Shown in pieces: positions 1-6,476 of a DNA stretch of 23,259 nt. How positions within the stretch are numbered: position 1 is the stretch's first letter; each line of letters starts with the position of its first letter. Source of the stretch: Micrococcaceae bacterium UBA7136 (lineage in GTDB: Bacteria; Actinomycetota; Actinomycetes; Actinomycetales; Micrococcaceae); contig DKXC01000019.1 of NCBI GenBank assembly GCA_002492045.1, positions 4,093-27,351 on the forward strand. The letters run 5' to 3'. The position numbers were made by a program, and so were the translations under genes. The notes below the pieces were generated by a model, which was not told the origin of the DNA, did no database searches, and was given only the letters and a program-made list of their open reading frames with translations.

Positions 1-325
1 CTTCCTGGTCCTGGGCACCCTTGCGGAGGGCAGGGCGAAGGAACTTGAGCGACCGTTCAATTCGGTAACGTCGCCCCCCGACTGAAAACTCCAGAAGCAC
101 CCGAGGCTGAGTGTAGGGGTCGGCGTGGGTTGAGTTAAGATCCTTACGCCCTGATGATGTGCTCCCGTACAGGGCAAAGGAAATAGCGTCCAGAATAGAA
201 GACTTACCCGATCCAGTTGGCCCGTTGAGCAGAAAAACGCCTTCTTGGTTCAGGTCGTCAAAGTCGATGATTTCGCTTGCGGGGAAGGGGCCAAAGGCGG
301 TGATTTCTAGCCGGTGGATTCTCAT
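1..325 (-). CDS. sbcC: SbcC, ATPase subunit of SbcCD nuclease (N-terminal part; runs off the window)
   Basis: Only the first 108 codons are visible; the frame is open to base 1. The protein starts MRIHRLEITAFGPF and carries a Walker A loop, GPTGSGKSS, at about residues 31-39, followed by LDAISFALYG. This is the typical N-terminal half of the bipartite ABC ATPase of SbcC/Rad50. With SbcD it forms a nuclease that opens hairpins and processes DNA ends; the ATPase head and long coiled coils clamp DNA. Its ATG overlaps the sbcD stop codon (ATGA), so the two are very likely translationally coupled. The coiled coil, zinc hook and C-terminal ATPase half lie outside the window. Confidence 0.93.
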   Translation of the reverse strand, partial: MRIHRLEITAFGPFPASEIIDFDDLNQEGVFLLNGPTGSGKSSILDAISFALYGSTSSGRKDLNSTHADPYTQPRVLLEFSVGGRRYRIERSLKFLRPALRKGAQDQE

Positions 326-1467
326 GCTTCTGCTCTTTTCTGACGTACCTGTTCGAGAACTTTCAGCAGATAGTTCTTCTCTTCTTCCTTGAGGGCCCGG
401 TCTCGCACATGCTGGTAGAAGGAGGCAATGACCTCCATCTGGTCTTCTTCCTGGCCTCGACGCTGGTAAGCCGGCCTTTGGCTTTCAGTGCGTCCACTGG
501 GCTGGTAGTGGAACTCCATGAGGTAGGGGTAGGCGGCCTTAAGCTTGTCGTGGGCCTTCGCTGGACGCTCCGGATCTGTCAGGGTCACCCGGACAAAGGC
601 TTGACCATAGGCTTCTTGGAGCTGAGGATCAAGAACTTCTGCTAGCGTCCCGGTCAGGCTCTTGAGTTCTAGTCTGGTCTTCCAACGATAGTCGCTGACC
701 TGAATCTTGCCCTGAGTATCTAGGTCCAGAATCCAGGCCCCCTTACGGTGTTTCTCTTCGCTGTAGGAATAGGCCAGCAGGGAGCCAGAGTAGCGGACGC
801 TGGGTGCCACCTGCTGCATACCGTGGAGGTGGCCGAGGGCGGTATAGTCGGCTGCCTCAAAGAGAGAGGCCGGGACGCTAAAAGCTCCGCCAACCTGAAT
901 ATTACGTTCTGAGTCTGAGGGCCTAGCACCTTGGGCAAAGCAGTGGGCTAGGACGATCCGGGCGTTGGCCGGGGTCTGTGAGAAGTCGGCTTGAATGCGA
1001 CGCATGGCCTCGGTCAGGACGGCCTGGTGGCTGGGTTCCACTTCCCAACGCTCAGCAATGGGACGCGGCTCCAGATAAGGAATCCCGTAGAAGGCGACGC
1101 TAACCCCCTGCTTCTCAATGAGGATGGGCTGGCCCACTTCAGTTTGAGAGGTCACAAGATGTACTCCTGCACCCTTCATGAGTTGGGAACCGAAACCCAG
1201 TCGGGTAGCTGAATCGTGGTTTCCGCTGATGATGACGATTTCCACCCCCCTTTTGGCTAACCGGGTTAGGGTCTGGCTCAGGAGCAGGACTGACTCGTTA
1301 CGGGGCATAGCTTGGTCGTAGACATCCCCGCTGATCAGGAGTACGTCTATCTTTTCCTCGTCGATGAGGTTAATCATTTCGTCCAGCAAACGGCTCATCG
1401 TCTCATGCAAAGAAGTACCATGAAACTTACGACCCAGGTGCCAGTCAGAGGTGTGCAGAATACGCAT
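322..1467 (-). CDS. sbcD: SbcD, nuclease subunit of SbcCD
   Basis: This 381-residue protein is a Mre11/SbcD-type calcineurin-like phosphoesterase. The metal-binding motifs appear in order: D8-W-H10 in the N-terminal HTSDWHLGR, GD at 47-48 (SGDVYD), GNHD at 82-85, then AHCF and GHLHG further on. The roughly 130 C-terminal residues form the capping domain that contacts SbcC. Length is normal for the family. The gene overlaps sbcC by 4 bp, as usual for this pair. The ATG lies 6 nt after a TAGGAT box with no Shine-Dalgarno sequence, suggesting a leaderless transcript. One rare TTA leucine codon occurs (CGG TTA GCC, about residue 70). Confidence 0.95.
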   Translation of the reverse strand: MRILHTSDWHLGRKFHGTSLHETMSRLLDEMINLIDEEKIDVLLISGDVYDQAMPRNESVLLLSQTLTRLAKRGVEIVIISGNHDSATRLGFGSQLMKGAGVHLVTSQTEVGQPILIEKQGVSVAFYGIPYLEPRPIAERWEVEPSHQAVLTEAMRRIQADFSQTPANARIVLAHCFAQGARPSDSERNIQVGGAFSVPASLFEAADYTALGHLHGMQQVAPSVRYSGSLLAYSYSEEKHRKGAWILDLDTQGKIQVSDYRWKTRLELKSLTGTLAEVLDPQLQEAYGQAFVRVTLTDPERPAKAHDKLKAAYPYLMEFHYQPSGRTESQRPAYQRRGQEEDQMEVIASFYQHVRDRALKEEEKNYLLKVLEQVRQKRAEA

Positions 1468-1505
1468 ACAACCATCCTAGGTGAGCTAGCCCCTAAAATG
1501 GGGGT
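1468..1505. promoter_or_regulatory. Compact divergent leaderless promoters for sbcD and the 1506 gene
   Basis: Only 38 bp separate the two divergent start codons. On the minus strand TAGGAT (1479-1474) ends 6 nt before the sbcD ATG. On the plus strand TAAAAT (1494-1499) ends 6 nt before the ATG at 1506. With usual -10 to start-site spacing, both transcripts would begin at or next to the ATG, and neither gene has a clear ribosome-binding site. The two -10 boxes are 14 bp apart, so each promoter's upstream contacts cover the other's -10. Simultaneous use is therefore unlikely (inference). Confidence 0.55.
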
Positions 1506-2480
1506 ATGACTTCTAGCTCCTATGCACCTTCTTTGTCCTCTCCCGCCTATGGATCGGCGGTTTCCTTCTGTCTGCGGTCTCTAGCTGCTACTGAGGCTAG
1601 CGGCCTGTCGGCGGAGCGTCCTGGCCGGGCCGGTGACCAGACCCGTCTAGCTCTGGCAACCTTGGATGGACTCTGCGAGGCGCTGGAGTGGAATAACCAG
1701 GGTCAGGCGGCCGATGAGCTGGCCTGTATCTGGTTGTCTTATCTGCGCTGGATGGCCGGGGCCGGTTACCAGCTGGACGATTCGGCCCCCTTCTCTCTGG
1801 CCCGCCCCCTCAATGGGCTGACCTTCATGGCCGGGCCGGCTCAGGGCCTGCCCGGAATCCAGGAGGCGCTGGCGGACGGGCAGATGGATCTGCCGGGTAA
1901 GTCCTCCCGGCCCCTGGCCCAGGATCCTGAGCTTCTGCCTGCCCTCTTACCCCTGGCCTTCCTGCCCCTGGAGCAGGATGAGACTGTGGCTTCTTTGGCC
2001 AGGCAGACTGCTGCCCTGACCCAGGGACGGCCAGAGGCGGGCAAGGCAGCTGTCAGCTACTGCCTGGGCCTGCGCTACCTATTGGGGGCCCAGCTGGCTG
2101 GGGTCACGGCCCAGCAGAGGCCCCTGGCCCAGGTAGCTAAGGCTCTAGAACTAGATCTTTCTTCTAGTCTCAGCCAGGCGGCCCAGGAGCAGGCCCCTCA
2201 GACGGTCGGGGGTCTGCTGGCCCTGGCCTGGTCCCTGCTGCTGGAGGCCGAAGAGGGCCTGCTTACTGGCAGTTTGGATCCCAGTCGGGCCCTAGAAGGT
2301 TTGCTGGCATGGGCTTCCAGCCAGCAGGCAGGCCCGGTTCTGCCCCTGCTCTTGGTCAGCCTAGCTGCTGCTGCCTGGGGCCCAGACCAACTAGCTGACT
2401 ATCCCCTGCCCCAGCTGGATCAGGAGACCGGCCAGGCCCTAGACCTGGTGCTGGGCAACTACCTGGCCCAGCTGACCTAG
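1506..2480 (+). CDS. Degenerate ADP-ribosylglycohydrolase-like protein
   Basis: A 324-residue soluble, all-helical, Ala/Leu/Gln-rich protein. Its layout resembles the ADP-ribosylglycohydrolase (ARH/DraG) fold. GDQTRLALATLDGLCEAL at 43-60 corresponds to the family's DDT..LA..ALL..A helix; IWLSYLRWMAGAG (75-87) matches the next helix; LLPALLPLAFLP (143-154) matches the MR.APL.L region; ALTQGRPEAGKAAVSY (170-185) matches the family's S.TH..P.A..A..Y motif; and TVGGLLALAWSLLLEAEEGL (233-252) matches G....EALA.AL. The catalytic metal ligands are missing: the N-terminal GDA(L)G is absent, DD is reduced to DQ, and the C-terminal GD.D(S)T is SSQQAGPV at 271-278. If the assignment holds, this is a non-hydrolytic relative, perhaps an ADP-ribose or nucleotide binder. 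Family assignment is by eye. It meets rdgB tail to tail, sharing a CTAG. Confidence 0.5.
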   Translation: MTSSSYAPSLSSPAYGSAVSFCLRSLAATEASGLSAERPGRAGDQTRLALATLDGLCEALEWNNQGQAADELACIWLSYLRWMAGAGYQLDDSAPFSLARPLNGLTFMAGPAQGLPGIQEALADGQMDLPGKSSRPLAQDPELLPALLPLAFLPLEQDETVASLARQTAALTQGRPEAGKAAVSYCLGLRYLLGAQLAGVTAQQRPLAQVAKALELDLSSSLSQAAQEQAPQTVGGLLALAWSLLLEAEEGLLTGSLDPSRALEGLLAWASSQQAGPVLPLLLVSLAAAAWGPDQLADYPLPQLDQETGQALDLVLGNYLAQLT

Positions 2481-3118
2481 CCTTCCTGCTGGGCTAGGGC
2501 CTGACGCAGGTGGGGCAGCAGGGCAGCTAAGGCAGCTGACCGGTGGCTGATAGCGTTCTTGACCTCAGCCGGAACCTGGGCCGCCGACAAGCCCGCATAG
2601 GGACCCTCTAGGGCGGAGGGAGCCATAATGGGGTCATAGCCAAAGCCGCCCTCACCGGCCGGAGCCTTCAAAAGACGGCCCTCCATCCGGCCCTCTTCCA
2701 CCGCTTCAAAGCCGCTGGGGCTGGCCACCGAGGCTGCGCAGACAAAGCTAGCTGCCCGGTGCTCATCCGCAATATCAGCCAGCTGGGCCAGCAGGAGCTT
2801 GAGGTTAGCCGCATCGTCCCCGTGGCGGCCAGCCCAGCGGGCAGAGAAAATACCCGGCGCCCCGCCCAGCACCTCCACGGCCAGGCCGGAATCGTCTGCT
2901 ACCGCAATCAAGCCGGTTGCAGCAGCCACAGCCCGGGCCTTAAGCAGGGAGTTCTCAGCAAAGGTCACCCCGGTCTCGGCCACATCGGGGGCACCCGCGG
3001 CACCGGCGTCAATGACCTCGGTGTCAACATCCAGGCCCTCAATCTGGCCCCGCAGTAGCTCCCGTAGTTCCCGCAGCTTGCCCTGGTTGTGGGTAGCTAG
3101 AACAATCTTGGCTGGCAT
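2477..3118 (-). CDS. rdgB: RdgB/HAM1, non-canonical purine NTP pyrophosphatase
   Basis: A 213-residue protein of the Ham1/RdgB family, which hydrolyses dITP, XTP and related damaged purine triphosphates to monophosphates and so keeps them out of DNA and RNA. The substrate-binding start LATHNQGKLRELRELL (7-22) is present, as are the central VADDSGLAVEVLGGAPGIFS block (from 73), which holds the catalytic Asp pair, then GFGYDPI and the C-terminal SHRSAAL motif. The ATG overlaps the rph stop codon by one base (TAATG), so rph and rdgB form a coupled pair, an arrangement common in Actinomycetota. The stop TAG shares the palindrome CTAG (2477-2480) with the stop of the convergent gene. Confidence 0.95.
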   Translation of the reverse strand: MPAKIVLATHNQGKLRELRELLRGQIEGLDVDTEVIDAGAAGAPDVAETGVTFAENSLLKARAVAAATGLIAVADDSGLAVEVLGGAPGIFSARWAGRHGDDAANLKLLLAQLADIADEHRAASFVCAASVASPSGFEAVEEGRMEGRLLKAPAGEGGFGYDPIMAPSALEGPYAGLSAAQVPAEVKNAISHRSAALAALLPHLRQALAQQEG

Positions 3119-3867
3119 TAGTCCTCCTTGAGAGCTTGAGCTTGTAGCTGGGCCAGCTGGCTGGTGCCTTCCAGGGCCAGATCCAACAGCTGGTTGAGTT
3201 CTTCACGGTCAAAGGGGGCGCCCTCAGCGGTTCCCTGCACCTCAATGAACTTGCCCGAGCCGGTTACCACCACGTTCATATCGGTCTCAGCGGCAACGTC
3301 CTCAACATAGGGTAGGTCCAGCAGGGGCAGGCCATCCACGATACCCACCGAAATAGCAGAGACGGAATCAGTCAGCGGCTGGGCCTTGGCCGGAATAATC
3401 CCCTGGCCCTTAGCCCAGGAAATAGCGTCTACCAGGGCAAGGTAGGCCCCGGTGATGGAGGCTGTGCGGGTACCGCCATCAGCCTGCAGGACGTCGCAGT
3501 CCAGCACGATAGTGTTCTCGCCCAGGGCCTTGGTGTCGACCACGGCCCGCAGGGAGCGGCCAATCAGGCGGGAAATCTCCTGGGTGCGGCCCGACTGCTT
3601 GCCCTTGACTGACTCGCGGGTGCTGCGGGTATCGGTAGCCCGCGGAAGCATGGAATATTCGGCGGTCACCCAGCCGGTGCCCTGGCCCTTAAGCCAGCGG
3701 GGCACCCCCTCGGTGAAGGAGGCGGTGCAAAGCACCCGGGTGTCACCGAACTCAATCAGGACTGAGCCCTCAGGCTTAGAAGACCAGTTGCGGGTGATCT
3801 TGATAGGACGCAACTGGTTGGGCTGACGGCCGTCAGCCCGGGAATGGGAGGCAAATGAATCTGTCAT
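3118..3867 (-). CDS. rph: RNase PH
   Basis: A 249-residue phosphorolytic 3' exoribonuclease that trims tRNA 3' ends to the CCA-addition site. The family start RADGR..NQLRPI (10-23), GDTRVLCTASF (about 42-52), the RGTGWVTAEYSMLPRAT-like segment (written here QGTGWVTAEYSMLPRAT), and the Arg-rich RTQEISRLIGRSLRAVVD stretch are all clear. Length is typical. It is the first gene of an rph-rdgB unit. The start is supported by a TAGGCT box (3879-3874) ending 6 nt before the ATG, with at most a weak AGAGG between them; this again suggests a leaderless or near-leaderless message. Confidence 0.95.
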   Translation of the reverse strand: MTDSFASHSRADGRQPNQLRPIKITRNWSSKPEGSVLIEFGDTRVLCTASFTEGVPRWLKGQGTGWVTAEYSMLPRATDTRSTRESVKGKQSGRTQEISRLIGRSLRAVVDTKALGENTIVLDCDVLQADGGTRTASITGAYLALVDAISWAKGQGIIPAKAQPLTDSVSAISVGIVDGLPLLDLPYVEDVAAETDMNVVVTGSGKFIEVQGTAEGAPFDREELNQLLDLALEGTSQLAQLQAQALKED

Positions 3868-3880
3868 GCCTCTAGCCTAG
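3868..3880 (-). promoter_or_regulatory. Candidate leaderless promoter -10 for rph
   Basis: On the minus strand TAGGCT (3879-3874) is followed by six bases and then the rph ATG. This matches the TANNNT-N6/7-ATG layout seen at sbcD, the 1506 gene and the Cof-type phosphatase. No convincing -35 is visible, which is common for actinobacterial promoters. Confidence 0.4.
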
Positions 3881-3904
3881 CGCTTTTGGTTAGGCTGCTC
3901 ATAA

Positions 3905-4015
3905 GGGCTAGGCGATGGCAGACTCGCAGCGAAGCCGCTGGCACAGGGGCTGGCCTGAATCGACTGCAAAGCAGTCGAGAGGGATGCGGCGAGCGCGAGT
4001 CTGCGAGCCTAGCCC
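3905..4015. repeat. Palindromic intergenic repeat, copy 1 (REP/MITE-like)
   Basis: A 111-bp element starts GGGCTAGGCGATGGCAGACT and ends with the near-complement GAGTCTGCGAGCCTAGCCC, so the whole is an imperfect palindrome. Inside are a perfect hairpin TCGACTGC-AAA-GCAGTCGA (3960-3978) and a small AGCG/CGCT stem (3928-3939). A second, inverted and longer copy lies at 6302-6462. The element ends 3 bp before the NUDIX stop codon, so it lies immediately downstream of that gene and may double as a 3' structure or terminator. Confidence 0.8.
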
Positions 4016-4018
4016 GTC

Positions 4019-4507
4019 CTAATGACTCACCGATTCAAAGCCGAAGCGGGCGCCCTCCCGCCAGTTAAGGGCAGCATCGATCCGGTCTAGCATGCGCTCA
4101 GAACAATAGTCTGCCAGGTTCTCCGGGGCCACCCAGGCCACCTGGCTAGACTCCTCATCGTTGACCCTAGCCTGGCCCGACAGGTAGCGGCAGTAGAAGG
4201 TGTGATCCAAGAACTGGCAGCGGTCACCGTTAGCGAAGGTCATGGGCGGGTCAGCCTTGACCTGGGCCAGGGCTAGTACCTCAATCTCTACTCCAGCCTC
4301 CTCCTGGGCCTCCCGCAGGCAGGTCAGAGCCGGGTTCTCGCCCGGGTCCACAATGCCGGTAATGGGCGTCCAATTGCCGTTATCACTGCGCTTCACCAGC
4401 AGAATATCCCCGTTCTCCCGCTGCACCACGGCGGTAGCGCCCGGCAACCAGAGCAGGTTGTGACCAATCTTCTGGCGAAGACCCAAAACGTAGGGAGGGG
4501 TAGGCAT
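4019..4507 (-). CDS. NUDIX hydrolase
   Basis: A 162-residue protein with a perfect Nudix box GX5EX7REUXEEXGU at residues 51-73 (G51, E57, R65-E66, E69-E70, G72). The substrate is not deducible. The N-terminal YVLGLRQKIGHNLLWLPGATAVV pattern is typical of small actinobacterial NUDIX proteins thought to clean up oxidised or activated nucleotides. It is the last gene of the minus-strand run membrane protein / uppS / prepilin peptidase / NUDIX, 17 bp after the peptidase gene. The stop codon abuts the palindromic repeat at 3905-4015. Confidence 0.9.
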   Translation of the reverse strand: MPTPPYVLGLRQKIGHNLLWLPGATAVVQRENGDILLVKRSDNGNWTPITGIVDPGENPALTCLREAQEEAGVEIEVLALAQVKADPPMTFANGDRCQFLDHTFYCRYLSGQARVNDEESSQVAWVAPENLADYCSERMLDRIDAALNWREGARFGFESVSH

Positions 4508-4524
4508 CAGTGAACTCTTTTCTT

Positions 4525-5070
4525 TTAGACAGGGTAAATCAGGGCTAGGACGGTGCCCAGCAGCATAAAGGGGCCAAAAGCAATATGACTTTTCAGCCTG
4601 GCCCTACCGGCTAGCAGCAGGCCCAGGGAGTAGAGGCCCCCGGTCAGAAAAATCAGGAGATTACCCAGCAGCAGGTGCAGGGGCGAGAGGTAGGCCAAAA
4701 GTAGGCCCAGCAGGCCAGCTAGTTTGACGTCGCCCAAACCCAGGGCCCCAGCAGAACCCAGCCGCAGTAGCAGATAAAAGAAGGCCATGACCAGGCCACC
4801 AGCCAGCATCTGGCTGGTCGCCTGCCAGGCATCCAGCCCCAGGGGCCCAGCCGAGAGCCAGAGAGAAGCCAGCAGGGGCAGGCCCACCTGAGGGTAGAGG
4901 GGAAAAAGAATCCTATTGGGTAGCCGGTGCTCCCGCAGGTCAATCACCCAGAGCTGGGCCGCGCCCCGGGCAAAAAGAAGAAGGGCCAGCAGCAGGAGCA
5001 GGGCCGCCCACCCGGCCAACCAGCTCCCACCAGCAGCCAAGCCGCCTAAGGTCATCAGGCGCTCAAACAC
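4525..5070 (-). CDS. Prepilin peptidase (A24 family, short form without methylase domain)
   Basis: A 181-residue polytopic membrane protein with about six hydrophobic segments. The two catalytic aspartates of type IV prepilin peptidases are present: D44 in IDLREHRLPN and D114 in GLGDVKL, with the conserved IAFGPFMLLG near the C terminus. The N-terminal cysteine-rich methyltransferase domain of the long PilD form is missing, as in TadV/CpaA-type and many actinobacterial enzymes. It would cleave prepilin leaders at the cytoplasmic face of the membrane. No pilin or secretion ATPase gene is in the window, so its substrates are elsewhere. It starts 15 bp after uppS. An internal ATG at residue 6 is an alternative start. 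Confidence 0.87.
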   Translation of the reverse strand: MFERLMTLGGLAAGGSWLAGWAALLLLLALLLFARGAAQLWVIDLREHRLPNRILFPLYPQVGLPLLASLWLSAGPLGLDAWQATSQMLAGGLVMAFFYLLLRLGSAGALGLGDVKLAGLLGLLLAYLSPLHLLLGNLLIFLTGGLYSLGLLLAGRARLKSHIAFGPFMLLGTVLALIYPV

Positions 5071-5085
5071 AAGCCCACCAGGCCC

Positions 5086-5847
5086 CTAAGACCCAAAACG
5101 GCGCTGCCGCTGGGCATAATCGCGCAAGGCCCGCAGAAAATCAACCCGCCGAAAATCAGGCCAAAGAGCCTCACAGAAATAAAACTCAGAATAGGCCGAC
5201 TGCCAGGTCATGAAACCAGACAGGCGCTGCTCACCCGAGGTACGAATCAGCAGGTCAGGGTCAGGCATGCCCCGGGTATAGAGGTGGCTAGAAATATCAT
5301 CAATAGTCATGGATTCAGCCAGCTCCCGCAGGCTCAGCCCCTGGTCAGCGGCCTCCAGCAGAAGGCTACGGACGGCATCCGCGATCTCCTGGCGTCCACC
5401 GTAACCAACAGCCACATTAACCTGCAGGCCCTCCAAAGAAGCGGTAGCAGCCACCGCCCGGTCAAAAGACTCCTGCAAACTAACCGGCAAGGATTCCAGC
5501 TGACCCACCGGGCAGATACGGGCCAGCTGGGCCCCGCTCAGCCGCTCCACAAAACCTTCAATTACCTCAACCAGGTCAGCCAACTCCTGGCTGCTGCGCT
5601 TGAGGTTCTCGGTCGAAAGCATGTAAAGGGTGACCATAGGAACCCCCAGGTCACGGCACCAACCCAGAAATTCCAGGATGCGGTCAGCCCCGGCCTGGTG
5701 GCCCTGCTTGGTGCTCTCCCCCGCCAGGGCCGCCCAGCGGCGGTTACCGTCCACCAGCACGCCAATATGCTGGGGTAGCTTCTCACGGGGGATGCCGGAG
5801 GCCAGGTTACGCTCATAGACCGAGTAAAGAGACTGCGGTAGCTTCAT
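5086..5847 (-). CDS. uppS: Short-chain cis-isoprenyl diphosphate synthase (Rv1086-like UppS family)
   Basis: A 253-residue cis-prenyltransferase. Catalytic D33 lies in HIGVLVDGNRRWA (27-39); further family motifs are STENLKR, NVAVGYGGRQEI, PDPDLLIRTSGEQRLSGF and QSAYSEFYF. The NRRW form, rather than NGRW, and the start LYSVYERNLASGIP match the mycobacterial Rv1086 group. Rv1086 makes Z-farnesyl diphosphate, the primer for longer decaprenyl or undecaprenyl carriers used in cell-wall synthesis. I infer the same role here; chain length cannot be read from sequence alone. A good AGGAG lies 7 nt before the ATG. Its place near mca and a small membrane protein follows the mycobacterial Rv1082-Rv1086 order. 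Confidence 0.92.
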   Translation of the reverse strand: MKLPQSLYSVYERNLASGIPREKLPQHIGVLVDGNRRWAALAGESTKQGHQAGADRILEFLGWCRDLGVPMVTLYMLSTENLKRSSQELADLVEVIEGFVERLSGAQLARICPVGQLESLPVSLQESFDRAVAATASLEGLQVNVAVGYGGRQEIADAVRSLLLEAADQGLSLRELAESMTIDDISSHLYTRGMPDPDLLIRTSGEQRLSGFMTWQSAYSEFYFCEALWPDFRRVDFLRALRDYAQRQRRFGS

Positions 5848-5887
5848 GCGGAACTCCTGGACGAAAGCGGGGCCAAAGTAACAGACC

Positions 5888-6193
5888 CTATTCTACCTGC
5901 CCACCGGCGCTTTTCTCAGGCTGACCTGAAGGCTCAGCAGGCTGGGCTACGGCCTGCTCCTGGGAGGCCCGCGCCTGGGCATAATCGTTACGGTAGCGCA
6001 GGCGACGGGCCCGGCGGGTCAAATCCAGGCCCAGCAGAATCAAGAAAATACCCAGAATCAGGAAGGCAAAAAAGCCCAGAATACCGGGAGAACCACGGAA
6101 GGAGCCGTCCGGGTTAAGGGTCGTAATGACGGTAGCGGTGGGGCTGGCTGTAGCAGCCAGCAGGGACAGGGCCGCAGTCGAGGCAGAAGTCAC
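5888..6193 (-). CDS. Small single-pass membrane protein (Rv1083-like position)
   Basis: A 101-residue protein with an N-terminal Ser/Ala/Thr-rich segment, one strong transmembrane helix (about 38-58, GILGFFAFLILGIFLILLGL), then a basic RRARRLRYRNDY stretch and a Gln/Ala/Glu-rich polar tail. Positive charge after the helix suggests the tail is cytoplasmic. No enzymatic motif is visible. A small membrane protein at the same place, between mca and the isoprenyl synthase, is conserved in Actinomycetota, which supports it being a real gene of unknown function. It heads the four-gene run ending with the NUDIX gene. Confidence 0.75.
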   Translation of the reverse strand: MTSASTAALSLLAATASPTATVITTLNPDGSFRGSPGILGFFAFLILGIFLILLGLDLTRRARRLRYRNDYAQARASQEQAVAQPAEPSGQPEKSAGGQVE

Positions 6194-6255
6194 TCAAGGG
6201 CTCCCTTCAAAGGTAGTCAAATCTAGCAGGGCCGTATGCGGGTCCTTGCTCCCCT

Positions 6256-6261
6256 ATTCTA
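6256..6261 (-). promoter_or_regulatory. Candidate -10 element for the 6193-4019 gene run
   Basis: The minus strand reads GCTAGAATAGGGG here, 62 bp upstream of the start at 6193. The same extended shape (CTARAATRGGG) occurs upstream of eno, the DUF501 gene and the 1506 gene, suggesting a house -10 with a preferred flanking context. No -35 is obvious. Confidence 0.4.
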
Positions 6262-6301
6262 GCCCCGACCGGCCCGCTCGTGGCTGATTATTCCTTGGCT
6301 T

Positions 6302-6462
6302 GGGCTAGGCTCGCAGACTCGCGCTCGCCGCCTCCCTCTCGACTGCTTCGCAGTCGATTCACGCCCCGCCTGACGGCGGATTCCGTTCGCTCTTACATGC
6401 TAACGCACCCGCGAACTCCATCAATGCCAGCGGCTTCGCCACGAGTCTGCCTTCGCCTGCCC
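6302..6462. repeat. Palindromic intergenic repeat, copy 2 (inverted, longer)
   Basis: In reverse complement this 161-bp element matches copy 1 at both ends (GGGCAGGCGAAGGCAGACTCG ... at one side, ... GAGTCTGCGAGCCTAGCCC at the other) and carries the same hairpin TCGACTGC-GAA-GCAGTCGA (6339-6357 on the plus strand). It has about 50 extra bases between the left arm and the hairpin, including a second hairpin CCGCC-TGAC-GGCGG. It lies just downstream of mca. Inverted to copy 1, it brackets the four genes from 4019 to 6193. Confidence 0.8.
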
Positions 6463-6476
6463 TTAGAATAACCTTC

